In this document: positions 17,690 through 27,291 of the stretch, one piece after another
Position numbering within the stretch: position 1 is the stretch's first letter
How the letters are laid out: the number at the start of each line of letters is the position of its first letter
Origin: Porphyromonadaceae bacterium UBA7332
Lineage (GTDB): Bacteria; Bacteroidota; Bacteroidia; Bacteroidales; UBA7332
Length of the DNA stretch: 64,000 nucleotides
Reading direction: 5' to 3'
Assembly (NCBI GenBank): GCA_002471225.1
Contig: DKPO01000005.1
Location: forward strand, 19,541-83,540
Made by a program: the position numbers and the translations under genes
The notes under the pieces: generated by a model
What the model was told of the DNA's origin: nothing
Database searches by the model: none
What the model saw: the letters and a program-made list of their open reading frames with translations, nothing else

Positions 17690-20600
17690 TTATTTATATT
17701 CTTCCCAAGATTTGATTGGAATTTGATCTATATCGATTGTACAGAATGCTTGAATAAAGGCATTTGCCAGACGAGCATTCGTGATAACCGGAATATTCAT
17801 ATCGATTGCACCGCGACGGATTTTATAACCGTTGCTTAGCTCACGTTTTGTTAAGTTTTTAGGAATATTGATTACCATATCGATTTTTCCTTCACGCATC
17901 AAATCAAGAGCTTGAGGAGCCTGACTCTCTTCACTTGGCCAGCTAACCAATGTCGAAGCAACTCCGTTTTCTGTTAAGAAACGGTGTGTACCGTCAGTCG
18001 CAAACAAATCATATCCTTTTTGTACCAACAATTTTGCAGAATCCAATAACGCAGCTTTTTGTTTAGCTCCACCGCTCGAAATAAGAACATTCTTTTTCGG
18101 AACACGATGTCCAACAGAAAGCATAGAAGTAAGAATGGCTTCATGTGCATCATCACCGATACAACCTACCTCACCCGTAGATGCCATATCAACACCTAAT
18201 ACAGGGTCAGCTTTTTGCAAACGAGAGAAAGAGAATTGAGATGCTTTAATACCTACATAATCTAAATCAAATGCAGATTTCTCTGGTTTCTCATAAGGAA
18301 TTCCCATCATCACCTTCGTAGCAAGTTCGATAAAGTTGATTTTCAACAGTTTCGACACAAACGGGAAGCTTCTTGATGCACGTAAGTTACATTCGATTAC
18401 TTTAATATCATTATCCTTAGCAAGGAATTGAATATTGAAAGGTCCTGAGATTTTCAACTCAGAAGCAATGTGGCGTGCAATTTTCTTAATGCGACGAACC
18501 GTTTCAACATAAATTTTTTGCGGAGGGAACTGAATAGTTGCATCACCAGAGTGAACTCCTGCAAACTCAATATGTTCTGAGATAGCATAAGCAACGATTT
18601 CTCCGTTGTCTGCTACCGCATCCATTTCGATTTCTTTCGCATTCTCGATAAACTCACTTACTACAACAGGGTGTTTTTGTGATACGTTTGCAGCCAATGA
18701 CAAGAATTGAATTAACTCTTCGTCGTTCGAGCAAACATTCATTGCCGCACCTGATAGTACGTATGACGGACGAACCAATACAGGATAACCTACTTCATCA
18801 ACAAACGATTTAACATCATCTAAAGATGAAAGCTCTTTCCAACGTGGTTGATCGATTTCAAGACGATCCAGCATAGACGAGAACTTGTGACGGTCTTCTG
18901 CATTGTCAATACTTTGAGCCTGTGTACCTAAAATGTTTACATTGTGGTCATCCAGACGCATTGCAAGATTATTTGGAATCTGACCTCCTGTAGAGAGAAC
19001 AACTCCGTGTGGATCTTCAAGTTCGATAATATCCATTACGCGTTCGAATGTCAATTCATCGAAATAAAGACGGTCACACATGTCATAATCCGTAGAAACC
19101 GTTTCCGGGTTGAAGTTAATCATAACCGAACGCCATCCCTCTTTACGGATTGTCTGAAGTGCATTTACCGAACACCAGTCAAACTCTACAGAGCTACCAA
19201 TGCGGTATGCTCCTGACCCAAGAACAATAACCGAACGCTTATCTCCGGTATATTGAACATCGTTGAACTGACCGTTATAAGTCAGGTACAAATAGTTTGT
19301 TTGAGCAGGATATTCTGCAGCCAATGTATCGATTTGTTTTACAACAGGTAAGATACCTTGTTCTTTACGATGTGCACGCACTTCGAAAATTGCGTCATCA
19401 ACATCAGGTCTGTCTTTATAGATCAAACGTCCGATCTGATTGTCAGAGAACCCTTGTTGTTTAGCACGACGCATTAATTTTTCATCGATCTCAACTACTT
19501 CGTCAATTTTATCAAGTTCACGAGCAGTTAAAACGATATTATATAATTTCTGAAGGAACCAACGATCAATTTTAGTAAGATCGTGAATCTGATCTACAGT
19601 ATAACCTTGACGGAATGCTTTAGAAATCACGAAAATACGGTTATCAGTAGGATTCTTCAATTCTTTTTCGATATCATCGATCTGAATTTCTTTATTTGCT
19701 ACAAATCCAGAAGCTCCCTGACCAATCATACGAAGACCTTTTTGAATAGCTTCTTCGAAAGTACGTCCGATAGCCATTACTTCACCTACAGATTTCATAG
19801 ATGAACCGATCTCGCGAGAAACACCATGGAACTTAGAAAGGTCCCAGCGAGGGATTTTACAAACGATATAATCCAAAGCTGGTTCGAATAATGCCGAAGT
19901 AGTTTTCGTTACAGAGTTTTTCAAATCAAACAATCCATATCCTAAACCTAATTTAGCAGCAACGAATGCCAAAGGATAACCTGTCGCTTTTGATGCCAAA
20001 GCAGAAGAACGGCTCAATCGGGCATTAACCTCGATCACGCGGTAATCTTCTGAATAAGGATCAAATGCATATTGTACATTACACTCACCTACGATACCAA
20101 TGTGACGAATGATACGGATAGCTAATTCGCGTAGTTTATGATATTCACTGTTTGTAAGTGTTTGCGAAGGAGCAACAACGATACTCTCCCCTGTGTGGAT
20201 ACCCAGTGGGTCAAAGTTTTCCATATTACAAACAGTAATACAGTTATCAAAACGGTCACGAACAACCTCATATTCTACTTCTTTCCATCCTTTCAATGAT
20301 TTTTCAACCAGGATTTGAGGAGAGAATGATAATGCTTTTTCAGCAAGAACTAAAAGTTCTTCTTTGTTATCACAAAAACCGGAACCAAGTCCACCAAGAG
20401 TATATGCTGCACGAATAATAATAGGATAACCTAAATCATCAGCTGCCTTGATAGCTTCTTCTACTGTATCAACAGCGAAACTTTTGATAGTTTTTACATT
20501 GATTTCATCCAGTTTCTTAACGAAAAGCTCACGGTCTTCTGTGTCCATGATAGCCTGAACCGGAGTACCAAGTACTTTTACGTTATATTTCTCAAGAATG

Positions 20601-20926
20601 CCACCTTCGTAAAGTTTCACCCCACAGTTAAGAGCAGTTTGTCCACCGAAAGCAAGTAAAATACCATCAGGTTTTTCTTTTTTGATTACTTTCTCTACAA
20701 AAAAAGGAGTAACCGGCAAGAAATAAATCTTGTCCGCCACACCTTCAGATGTTTGAACAGTAGCAATGTTCGGATTAATCAAAACCGTTTCAATACCTTC
20801 TTCACGAAGAGCTTTCAATGCTTGAGAACCAGAATAGTCAAACTCTCCGGCCTCGCCAATTTTAAGCGCCCCAGAACCAAGTACCAAAACTTTCTTAATA
20901 TTATGTATCATAGGATTTGTCATCAA
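17690..20926 (-). CDS. carB: Carbamoyl-phosphate synthase large subunit
   Basis: A 1078-residue protein of full family length with two homologous ATP-grasp halves. The first (about residues 1-400) makes carboxyphosphate; the second (about 560-940) phosphorylates carbamate. An oligomerisation domain lies between, and the C-terminal MGS-like domain (from about 945) binds allosteric effectors. Motifs include VLGSGALKIGEAGEFDYSG near the start and VLGSGAYRIGSSVEFDW near residue 575. It supplies carbamoyl phosphate for pyrimidine and arginine synthesis, taking ammonia from CarA, which is encoded 32 bases upstream in the same operon. Two nearby ATG codons (residues 2 and 6) are alternative starts. 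Confidence 0.97.
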   Translation of the reverse strand: MMTNPMIHNIKKVLVLGSGALKIGEAGEFDYSGSQALKALREEGIETVLINPNIATVQTSEGVADKIYFLPVTPFFVEKVIKKEKPDGILLAFGGQTALNCGVKLYEGGILEKYNVKVLGTPVQAIMDTEDRELFVKKLDEINVKTIKSFAVDTVEEAIKAADDLGYPIIIRAAYTLGGLGSGFCDNKEELLVLAEKALSFSPQILVEKSLKGWKEVEYEVVRDRFDNCITVCNMENFDPLGIHTGESIVVAPSQTLTNSEYHKLRELAIRIIRHIGIVGECNVQYAFDPYSEDYRVIEVNARLSRSSALASKATGYPLAFVAAKLGLGYGLFDLKNSVTKTTSALFEPALDYIVCKIPRWDLSKFHGVSREIGSSMKSVGEVMAIGRTFEEAIQKGLRMIGQGASGFVANKEIQIDDIEKELKNPTDNRIFVISKAFRQGYTVDQIHDLTKIDRWFLQKLYNIVLTARELDKIDEVVEIDEKLMRRAKQQGFSDNQIGRLIYKDRPDVDDAIFEVRAHRKEQGILPVVKQIDTLAAEYPAQTNYLYLTYNGQFNDVQYTGDKRSVIVLGSGAYRIGSSVEFDWCSVNALQTIRKEGWRSVMINFNPETVSTDYDMCDRLYFDELTFERVMDIIELEDPHGVVLSTGGQIPNNLAMRLDDHNVNILGTQAQSIDNAEDRHKFSSMLDRLEIDQPRWKELSSLDDVKSFVDEVGYPVLVRPSYVLSGAAMNVCSNDEELIQFLSLAANVSQKHPVVVSEFIENAKEIEMDAVADNGEIVAYAISEHIEFAGVHSGDATIQFPPQKIYVETVRRIKKIARHIASELKISGPFNIQFLAKDNDIKVIECNLRASRSFPFVSKLLKINFIELATKVMMGIPYEKPEKSAFDLDYVGIKASQFSFSRLQKADPVLGVDMASTGEVGCIGDDAHEAILTSMLSVGHRVPKKNVLISSGGAKQKAALLDSAKLLVQKGYDLFATDGTHRFLTENGVASTLVSWPSEESQAPQALDLMREGKIDMVINIPKNLTKRELSNGYKIRRGAIDMNIPVITNARLANAFIQAFCTIDIDQIPIKSWEEYK

Positions 20927-20958
20927 AAAAATTAGAAAATTAAAACGGATTAATCAAA

Positions 20959-22029
20959 TTAGAGTAGTTTAATGAAATCATCAAACAAGAATTCCGTATC
21001 TGTCGGACCACTTGCAGCTTCAGGGTGGAACTGACATGAGAAATAAGGTTTTGATTTATGGCGAATACCTTCGTTTGTTCCATCATTCATATTGATGAAT
21101 AAAGGCTCCCAATCAGATCCTAAAGTTTCGTTATCTACAGCAAAACCATGGTTTTGAGAAGTTACGAAACAACGATTAGTTCCAACCATACGTACAGGCT
21201 GATTGTGGCTACGGTGACCGTATTTTAATTTATAAGTAGAAGCTCCACCTGCTTTAGATAACAATTGGTTACCCATACAAATACCAAAAATTGGTTTATC
21301 GTTTTGCATGAATTTGCGAATATTCTCAATTGTTTCCTGAGCATGATCTGGATTACCCGGACCGTTTGATATAAACAGACCGTCAAACTCTAATGTATTG
21401 AAATCATAATTCCAAGGCACACGAATCACAGTAACGTTACGCTTCAACAAGCAGCGAATGATATTGTGTTTTACTCCACAGTCAACAAGACAAACTTTTT
21501 TCTCGCCATTACCATAAGTAATAACTTCTTTACAGCTTACTTTATCAATTAGATTCTCTGTATTCGGATCAATAAAATCGATATCTTGTTCTCCTTCAAA
21601 AACGAATTTTCCTTTCAAAGAACCGTTTTCACGAAGTACTTTAGTCAATTCACGAGTATCAATGCCGTAAATTCCGGGTACTTTTTGTTCTTTCAACCAT
21701 TCGCTCAGACTTTTTGCAGCATTCCAGTGACTGTGCTCATGTGAGTAGTCAGAAATAACCACACCTGAAGTATGGATCTTTTCAGATTCGTGAAATTCAG
21801 AAATACCGTCGACAAGATTATCGGCTGGGACGCCATAGTTGCCGACCAAAGGGAAGGTGATAGTAAGAATCTGACCGCTGTATGAAGGGTCAGTTAAACT
21901 TTCTGGATAGCCCACCATAGCGGTGCTAAAAACGACTTCTCCGGCTGTTGGTTTTTCATACCCGAATGAATATCCGTTAAAAACCATACCGTTGTCTAAT
22001 ACTAAAGAAACAGGTCTCTCCTTTTGCAT
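20959..22029 (-). CDS. carA: Carbamoyl-phosphate synthase small subunit
   Basis: A 356-residue glutamine amidotransferase subunit. Residues about 1-150 are the CarA-specific domain; about 175-356 form a class I amidotransferase with the nucleophile cysteine in FGICMGNQLL near residue 248 and the catalytic HPE in FHPEAASGPT near residue 336. It hydrolyses glutamine and channels ammonia to CarB. It is the first gene of carAB, with its own promoter upstream. Confidence 0.97.
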   Translation of the reverse strand: MQKERPVSLVLDNGMVFNGYSFGYEKPTAGEVVFSTAMVGYPESLTDPSYSGQILTITFPLVGNYGVPADNLVDGISEFHESEKIHTSGVVISDYSHEHSHWNAAKSLSEWLKEQKVPGIYGIDTRELTKVLRENGSLKGKFVFEGEQDIDFIDPNTENLIDKVSCKEVITYGNGEKKVCLVDCGVKHNIIRCLLKRNVTVIRVPWNYDFNTLEFDGLFISNGPGNPDHAQETIENIRKFMQNDKPIFGICMGNQLLSKAGGASTYKLKYGHRSHNQPVRMVGTNRCFVTSQNHGFAVDNETLGSDWEPLFINMNDGTNEGIRHKSKPYFSCQFHPEAASGPTDTEFLFDDFIKLL

Positions 22030-22087
22030 TGATAATTTATGTATATAGGTGACTTATTTTTAACCGGCTTCCTTATAGAAAACCGTG

Positions 22088-22118
22088 CAAAGATAGGTAA
22101 TTTAGAGCGTTCGACAAT
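22088..22118 (-). promoter_or_regulatory. Promoter of carAB
   Basis: On the minus strand: ATTG, 19 bases, TATCTTTG. The -7 box matches the TAnnTTTG consensus and the -33 box matches three of four positions. It lies about 60 bases before carA. Confidence 0.5.
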
Positions 22119-22341
22119 GCTTTTTCAAAAGATTTTCGCAAAGATTCACATTTACACTTCTTTTCCTGATAATTATACACGGACTGATTCATACCTGATT
22201 TATTTAACCCTCCTAAGTATCTGCAAGTTGTGAAATTTCAAGAAGAATAAACTATTTTATAAAGCTTTTGAAGAAGTATTGATTACCTTCGCGGACTATT
22301 TTATAAAAACATAAACTAACTGAAAATTTTTCGTTTAATCA

Positions 22342-23247
22342 ATGAAGAGATATCTTGGTATTATTTTTGCTATGATATCGGCATCTACATTTGGACTGAT
22401 TCCGATTTTCTCTATTCCTGCACTACAAGCAGGACTGTCTGTAAACAACGTGTTATTCTGGAGATTTTGTCTCGCTACTATTTTCCTTGGAACTTTTTTA
22501 TTGGTCAGGAAACACAGCATTAAAGTAAAAAAGGATGAATTCCTGTCGTTAGCGGGACTTATTTCATTAAGCGGAACAACTGCTTTTTGCCTGATGAAAT
22601 CATATATGTATATCCCGAGCGGTGTAGCCACAACCATACACTTCCTCTACCCTGTTTTAGTCACCTTATTAATGGTTGTTTTCTTTAAAGAGAAATTCAC
22701 ACCCTGGTTCGGACTGGCAGTCGTTTTAGCTGTAAGTGGCGTTGCCTCTATCAGTGGATTAAGCTCAGGTGGAGATATAAACATGGCAGGCATCGGCTTC
22801 GCCTTGATGACAGTTCTTACTTATGCCTTATATATAGTAGGGATCAATAAAACAAAAGCGAGCAGAATGAATAGCCTTACGATGACATTCTATGTTATGG
22901 TTATGCTTATGACATTCTTTTTCACGCTAAGCATGATTGATGGTGGCATCACTATGATCCCTAATGCTAAAATATTCGGAGATATTTCTTTATTAGCTCT
23001 ACTCCCGACTCTGTTATCAAACTTTACGTTGATTTTAGCTATTAAGAATGTCGGATCGACAACAACTGCTATAATGGGGTGCGTAGAACCGGTAACAGCT
23101 GTTTTATTAGGTGTTATGTTCCTGGGTGAGCCTCTGCACGTTCATCACTTAATTGGTATCGGGTTAATCATTGCTTCTGTATCCTTTGTGATTTTAGGCG
23201 ATAAAATAGCAGCTCTTTTCGGAGCCCTTAACCACTCAAAGAATTAA
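22342..23247 (+). CDS. EamA/DMT-superfamily transporter
   Basis: A 301-residue membrane protein with ten hydrophobic segments in two EamA repeats (about residues 5-140 and 150-290), the standard drug/metabolite transporter plan. Repeat hallmarks are FWRFCLATIFLG near residue 35 and the end of the second repeat, GCVEPVTAVLLGVMFLGE near residue 253. The exported or imported compound is unknown. It is monocistronic with a terminator after it. Confidence 0.88.
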   Translation: MKRYLGIIFAMISASTFGLIPIFSIPALQAGLSVNNVLFWRFCLATIFLGTFLLVRKHSIKVKKDEFLSLAGLISLSGTTAFCLMKSYMYIPSGVATTIHFLYPVLVTLLMVVFFKEKFTPWFGLAVVLAVSGVASISGLSSGGDINMAGIGFALMTVLTYALYIVGINKTKASRMNSLTMTFYVMVMLMTFFFTLSMIDGGITMIPNAKIFGDISLLALLPTLLSNFTLILAIKNVGSTTTAIMGCVEPVTAVLLGVMFLGEPLHVHHLIGIGLIIASVSFVILGDKIAALFGALNHSKN

Positions 23248-23274
23248 AAGAATAAATAATTGCTTTTTGTAAGA

Positions 23275-23320
23275 ATGCGGATACTATATCTTTCACCGGA
23301 TATAATATCCGCATTTATTT
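23275..23320 (+). terminator. Terminator after the DMT transporter gene
   Basis: A 9-base stem ATGCGGATA and its complement encloses a 22-base loop and is followed by TTATTTT. Confidence 0.7.
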
Positions 23321-23507
23321 TATAAGTAAATGAACCATCAATATCAATTTTTCATTATTCATTTATAAATGAACCGACAATCATAAATTTGACAAAAAAG
23401 ATAGAACGTCTTATTTTTTTCTATACCTTTACTTTTACTTTGCGGTTCAGTAACCAAAGGAACTGTAATTTGATTTAAGAAGTTATATCTATTAACAAGT
23501 ATAAAAT

Positions 23508-25160
23508 ATGGAGAGTAATAATCGATTTCTGGGGCTTATCCAAGAAAGTGTAATTAAACATTGGGAATTACCTGCGTTTTCAGATTACAAAGGAACAACT
23601 CATTACTATAAAGATATTGCAAGACGCATAGAGAAGATACATATTGTTTTAGAAAATGCCGGTATTCAGAAAGGGGATAAAGTTGCTTTAATCGGCCGAA
23701 ACTCTTCTAACTGGGCGACTATTTTCTTCGGTGTTTTAACTTATGGTGCTGTCGTTGTACCTATTCTTCATGAATTCAAACCGGATAACATCCATAATAT
23801 CGTCAATCACTCCGATGCGAAGTTTATGTTTGTGGGTGATATCGTTTGGGAAAATCTGAACGAAGCTTTAATGCCGGAATTAAAAGGAATTGTCATGATC
23901 AACGACTTTTCATTAATCAAGAGCCGCGTTGAAGGATTGGATTACGTAATGGACCATATCAACGAGCTGTTTGGTAAAAAATTCCCTCGTAGCTTCAGAC
24001 CTGAAAATATCAGTTATCATATCGAAGAACCGGACGAACTTGCTGTATTAAACTACACTTCGGGAACAACCGGATTCGCTAAAGGTGTTATGATACCTTA
24101 CCGTAGCCTATGGTCAAACACTCAGTTTGCTGCCGACAACCTGCCTTTTATGAAACCTTCAGACAATGTAGTTTGTATGCTACCTATGGCTCATATGTAC
24201 GGATTGGCTTTCGAAATCCTGAATTCATTCAATATCGGATGTCACGTTCATTTCCTTACACGTACACCTTCTCCTAAAATTATTCTGGATGCTTTTTCAG
24301 AGCTTAAACCGCGTCTTATTCTTGCCGTACCTCTTATTATTGAGAAGATCGTAAAAAATAAGGTTTTCCCTGAAATAGAAAAACCGTGGATGAAATTGTT
24401 ACTTAAAGTACCTTTTGTCGACACGAAACTTCTGGAGATCATTGGAGATAAATTGAATCAGGGATTCGGTGGAAACTTTGAAGAAATCGTTGTAGGAGGT
24501 GCTGCTATTAATAAGGATGTAGAAAAATTCTTACGCTCTATTAATTTCAGATATACCGTTGGTTATGGTATGACAGAATGCGGGCCGCTTATTTCCTATA
24601 CACAATGGGATAGTTTTAAAGCCGGTAGTTGCGGTCAGCCTGTTGATCGTATGGAAGTACGTATTGACTCTGCAAGTCCTGCGCAAGTTGGAGAAATCCA
24701 GGTAAAGGGCATGAACGTTATGCTGGGTTACTATAAAAACGAAGACGCAACAAAAAATACATTTACAAAAGACGGATGGTTGAAAACCGGAGATTTAGGT
24801 ATAATTGATGAAGATAAATTCATCTTTATCAAAGGTCGTAGTAAAACTATGATTCTTGGTCCTTCAGGTCAAAATATTTATCCGGAAGAGATCGAAGATC
24901 AAATTAACAATTTACCTTGCGTTGCCGAATCATTGGTTATCGAAAAATCAGGCAAACTGGTAGCTCTTATCTATCCGGACTTTGAACTACTTAAACAAGA
25001 AGGTGTTGCAGATATCGATATCGAAGAATACATGCTTACACATGTAAAAGCATTAAATTCGGATCTGCCAAGTTACAGCCCGATTACTGATGTAAAAATT
25101 ATGCATGAGGAATTTGAAAAAACACCTAAGCGCAGTATCAAACGTTATTTATATCAATAA
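23508..25160 (+). CDS. AMP-forming acyl-CoA synthetase-like enzyme
   Basis: A 550-residue ANL-superfamily adenylating enzyme. The phosphate-binding loop is YTSGTTGFAKGV near residue 184, the adenine/acyl motif is GYGMTECGP near residue 353, the hinge aspartate lies in KTGDLG near residue 425, and the C-terminal domain lysine region is TPKRSIKRYLY at the end. The family activates carboxylates, probably long-chain fatty acids here, as acyl-AMP and then CoA thioesters. A short form of about 550 residues is usual for Bacteroidota. It stands alone. Confidence 0.9.
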   Translation: MESNNRFLGLIQESVIKHWELPAFSDYKGTTHYYKDIARRIEKIHIVLENAGIQKGDKVALIGRNSSNWATIFFGVLTYGAVVVPILHEFKPDNIHNIVNHSDAKFMFVGDIVWENLNEALMPELKGIVMINDFSLIKSRVEGLDYVMDHINELFGKKFPRSFRPENISYHIEEPDELAVLNYTSGTTGFAKGVMIPYRSLWSNTQFAADNLPFMKPSDNVVCMLPMAHMYGLAFEILNSFNIGCHVHFLTRTPSPKIILDAFSELKPRLILAVPLIIEKIVKNKVFPEIEKPWMKLLLKVPFVDTKLLEIIGDKLNQGFGGNFEEIVVGGAAINKDVEKFLRSINFRYTVGYGMTECGPLISYTQWDSFKAGSCGQPVDRMEVRIDSASPAQVGEIQVKGMNVMLGYYKNEDATKNTFTKDGWLKTGDLGIIDEDKFIFIKGRSKTMILGPSGQNIYPEEIEDQINNLPCVAESLVIEKSGKLVALIYPDFELLKQEGVADIDIEEYMLTHVKALNSDLPSYSPITDVKIMHEEFEKTPKRSIKRYLYQ

Positions 25161-25168
25161 ACATAAAT

Positions 25169-25206
25169 AAAAAAGCCCCTTACGAATATTCGCAAGGGGC
25201 TTTTTT
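25169..25206. terminator. Bidirectional terminator
   Basis: A perfect 13-base stem (AAAAAAGCCCCTT) lies between convergent genes with an A-run on one side and a T-run on the other. Confidence 0.9.
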
Positions 25207-25208
25207 AT

Positions 25209-25694
25209 TTATAATTCTTTCTTTAATCTTTCGAGAATCTCAAATACAGCAGGACAGGTATAAGAGTTTTTGATTGTAAGCGCACTGATCTGAAAAAACT
25301 TTTTACGATCTGTGTGCGGATATTCGCGACAAGCTTTAGGTCTGTTCTCGTAGATAGAGCAATAATTATCATCCATCAAAAAAGGACAAGGCATCGTTTT
25401 AAATACATAATCTTTATCCTCATCAATCCGCAAGTAGCGATTTACCACTTCATGGGGTTTAATTCGTAAAGATTCAGCAATTTTCTCGATATCCCTATCT
25501 GTTATACGAGGTCCTAAGCTACGACAGCAATTTGCACACTCCAGACAATCAATCTCTTCAAATACCTCTTCATGAATATAATGAATCGTATCATCAAGAT
25601 CCCGAAGCTGATTCTTCTTTAATGATTTAAAAAACTTTTTATTCCCGGCAGAAGCTTTTTCAGCCTTTTCTTTTAACAATTTAAGATCGATCAT
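25209..25694 (-). CDS. YkgJ-family cysteine-cluster protein
   Basis: A 161-residue soluble protein with the YkgJ/zinc- or iron-chelating cysteine pattern: CLECANCC near residue 51, then CPFLMDDNYCSIYENRPKAC about residues 104-123, and a further Cys near residue 147. These cysteines probably bind an Fe-S cluster or zinc. The function is unknown. It begins 11 bases after trmD and so is the last gene of the TPR-DUF368-trmD-ykgJ operon. Confidence 0.85.
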   Translation of the reverse strand: MIDLKLLKEKAEKASAGNKKFFKSLKKNQLRDLDDTIHYIHEEVFEEIDCLECANCCRSLGPRITDRDIEKIAESLRIKPHEVVNRYLRIDEDKDYVFKTMPCPFLMDDNYCSIYENRPKACREYPHTDRKKFFQISALTIKNSYTCPAVFEILERLKKEL

Positions 25695-25705
25695 CCGGGA
25701 TAATA

Positions 25706-26380
25706 TTATTTAAGTAAATCTGGACGTAACTGCTTCGTTCTCTTTACCGATTGCTCGTGCTCCCACTCTGCTATCGCTTTATGATTACCTGACAATAATA
25801 CATCAGGAACTTTCCATCCATTATAGTCCGCAGGTCTTGTATAAACAGGCGGAGCTAAAAGGTTATCCTGAAAAGAGTCTGACAATGCAGATTGCTCATC
25901 AGATATAGCTCCGGGAATAAGACGAACGATAGCATCACTGATTATAGCTGCTGCTAATTCTCCTCCTGTCAGAACATAATCTCCAATCGAAATTTCTTTC
26001 GTTATCAGATGCTCACGTATACGGTAATCAATACCTTTATAGTGTCCGCATAAGATTATCAGATTCTCGGTCATCGATAATGCATTCGCCATTGGTTGAT
26101 TAAACGTTTCGCCATCCGGAGAAGTAAAAATGACTTCATCATAATGACGTTCAGCTTTCAACATATTAATAGCACGCTCGATTGGTTCGATTTGCATAAC
26201 CATACCGGCACAACCTCCGAATGCATAATCATCTACACGATTATGTTTGGATGTTGAATATTCACGTAAATTATGTACTTTAATTTCTGCTAATCCTTTA
26301 TCCTGAGCTCTTTTTAGAATCGAATGATTAAAAGGGCTTTCAAGCAATTCGGGTACAACTGTTAAGATATCAATTCTCAT
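25706..26380 (-). CDS. trmD: tRNA (guanine-N1)-methyltransferase
   Basis: A 224-residue SPOUT methyltransferase of family length. The trefoil-knot SAM site contains LCGHYKGIDYRI near residue 111 and SIGDYVLTGGELAA near residue 132, and the start MRIDILTVVPEL is typical. It methylates G37 of tRNAs to prevent frameshifting. In many bacteria trmD lies with rpsP-rimM-rplS; here it overlaps a DUF368 gene by 4 bases, an arrangement that couples it to a membrane-protein gene instead. Confidence 0.95.
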   Translation of the reverse strand: MRIDILTVVPELLESPFNHSILKRAQDKGLAEIKVHNLREYSTSKHNRVDDYAFGGCAGMVMQIEPIERAINMLKAERHYDEVIFTSPDGETFNQPMANALSMTENLIILCGHYKGIDYRIREHLITKEISIGDYVLTGGELAAAIISDAIVRLIPGAISDEQSALSDSFQDNLLAPPVYTRPADYNGWKVPDVLLSGNHKAIAEWEHEQSVKRTKQLRPDLLK

Positions 26381-27291
26381 TTCTTTGTTTCAAATTTTTT
26401 CGATACGATTTCAAGTGCTGCAACTAATGCAAACCCGATAATCATCAATAAAATACTTTGCCAAATATACGAATTTGGCATTATATTCGCTTCAATTAAA
26501 GGTTTAGTAACACCATGTCTGTCTACAAATGTTTCTACGACTTCTTTCCACGGCCATACTTTATTAAGAGAACCGAACATAAAGCCTGTCAATAAAGCAA
26601 TAGTCAGATCATGGAATCTGCGCAAAAGGAAAGATAAAACATTAGAGAACATTACAATTCCGATAGCGGCTCCTGAAATGAATACCAAAATATAGGGTAA
26701 GCGTACATTCTGAATCGCGTCCATCATAAAGAAATATTTACCCAGAAGAACAAGAATAAAACTACCAGAGATACCAGGCAAGATCATCGCACAAATAGCT
26801 ATAGCTCCTGATAAGAAAATAAACCAATAAGCATCAGGTGTCTCGGTTGGTGTAGCCATCGTTATATAAAATGCACCGATAGCGCCGAGCAAAAATGCTA
26901 CTATTGGAGGAAAACTCCACTTCTTAATTCGCAGAGAAACGAAATAAGTAGATGCGAGTACCAATCCAAAAAAGAAGGCCCATACCATAACCGGATAAGT
27001 TAGCAATAGATAAGTAATTACTTTAGCTAATGACAAAAGACTTATCGCAATGCCGGATACAACCGATAATAAGAAGTTCCCGTTAATGGCTTTCCAGAAT
27101 TCTTTCCATTTAAATGTAAAAAACAAGCTCAAAGAACTTGCATTGACACTTTTAATCGAATTAATCAGTTCTTCATATATACCTACTAAAAAAGCAATTG
27201 TTCCTCCTGATACTCCGGGTACCACATCTGCAGCACCCATCCCCATTCCTTTGACTACTAAAAGTAAATAATCTTTAATCGTGCGATTCAT
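26377..27291 (-). CDS. DUF368 (PopT-family) polyprenyl-phosphate transporter
   Basis: A 304-residue membrane protein with about eight hydrophobic segments. The DUF368 signature VVPGVSGGTIAFLVGIYEEL is near residue 23, and the inverted-repeat counterpart ILPGISGSFILVLLGKY near residue 168. DUF368 proteins have been reported as undecaprenyl-phosphate recyclers (PopT), returning the lipid carrier across the inner membrane for wall synthesis; the role here follows from the family. It overlaps the TPR gene by 17 bases and trmD by 4. Confidence 0.9.
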   Translation of the reverse strand: MNRTIKDYLLLVVKGMGMGAADVVPGVSGGTIAFLVGIYEELINSIKSVNASSLSLFFTFKWKEFWKAINGNFLLSVVSGIAISLLSLAKVITYLLLTYPVMVWAFFFGLVLASTYFVSLRIKKWSFPPIVAFLLGAIGAFYITMATPTETPDAYWFIFLSGAIAICAMILPGISGSFILVLLGKYFFMMDAIQNVRLPYILVFISGAAIGIVMFSNVLSFLLRRFHDLTIALLTGFMFGSLNKVWPWKEVVETFVDRHGVTKPLIEANIMPNSYIWQSILLMIIGFALVAALEIVSKKFETKK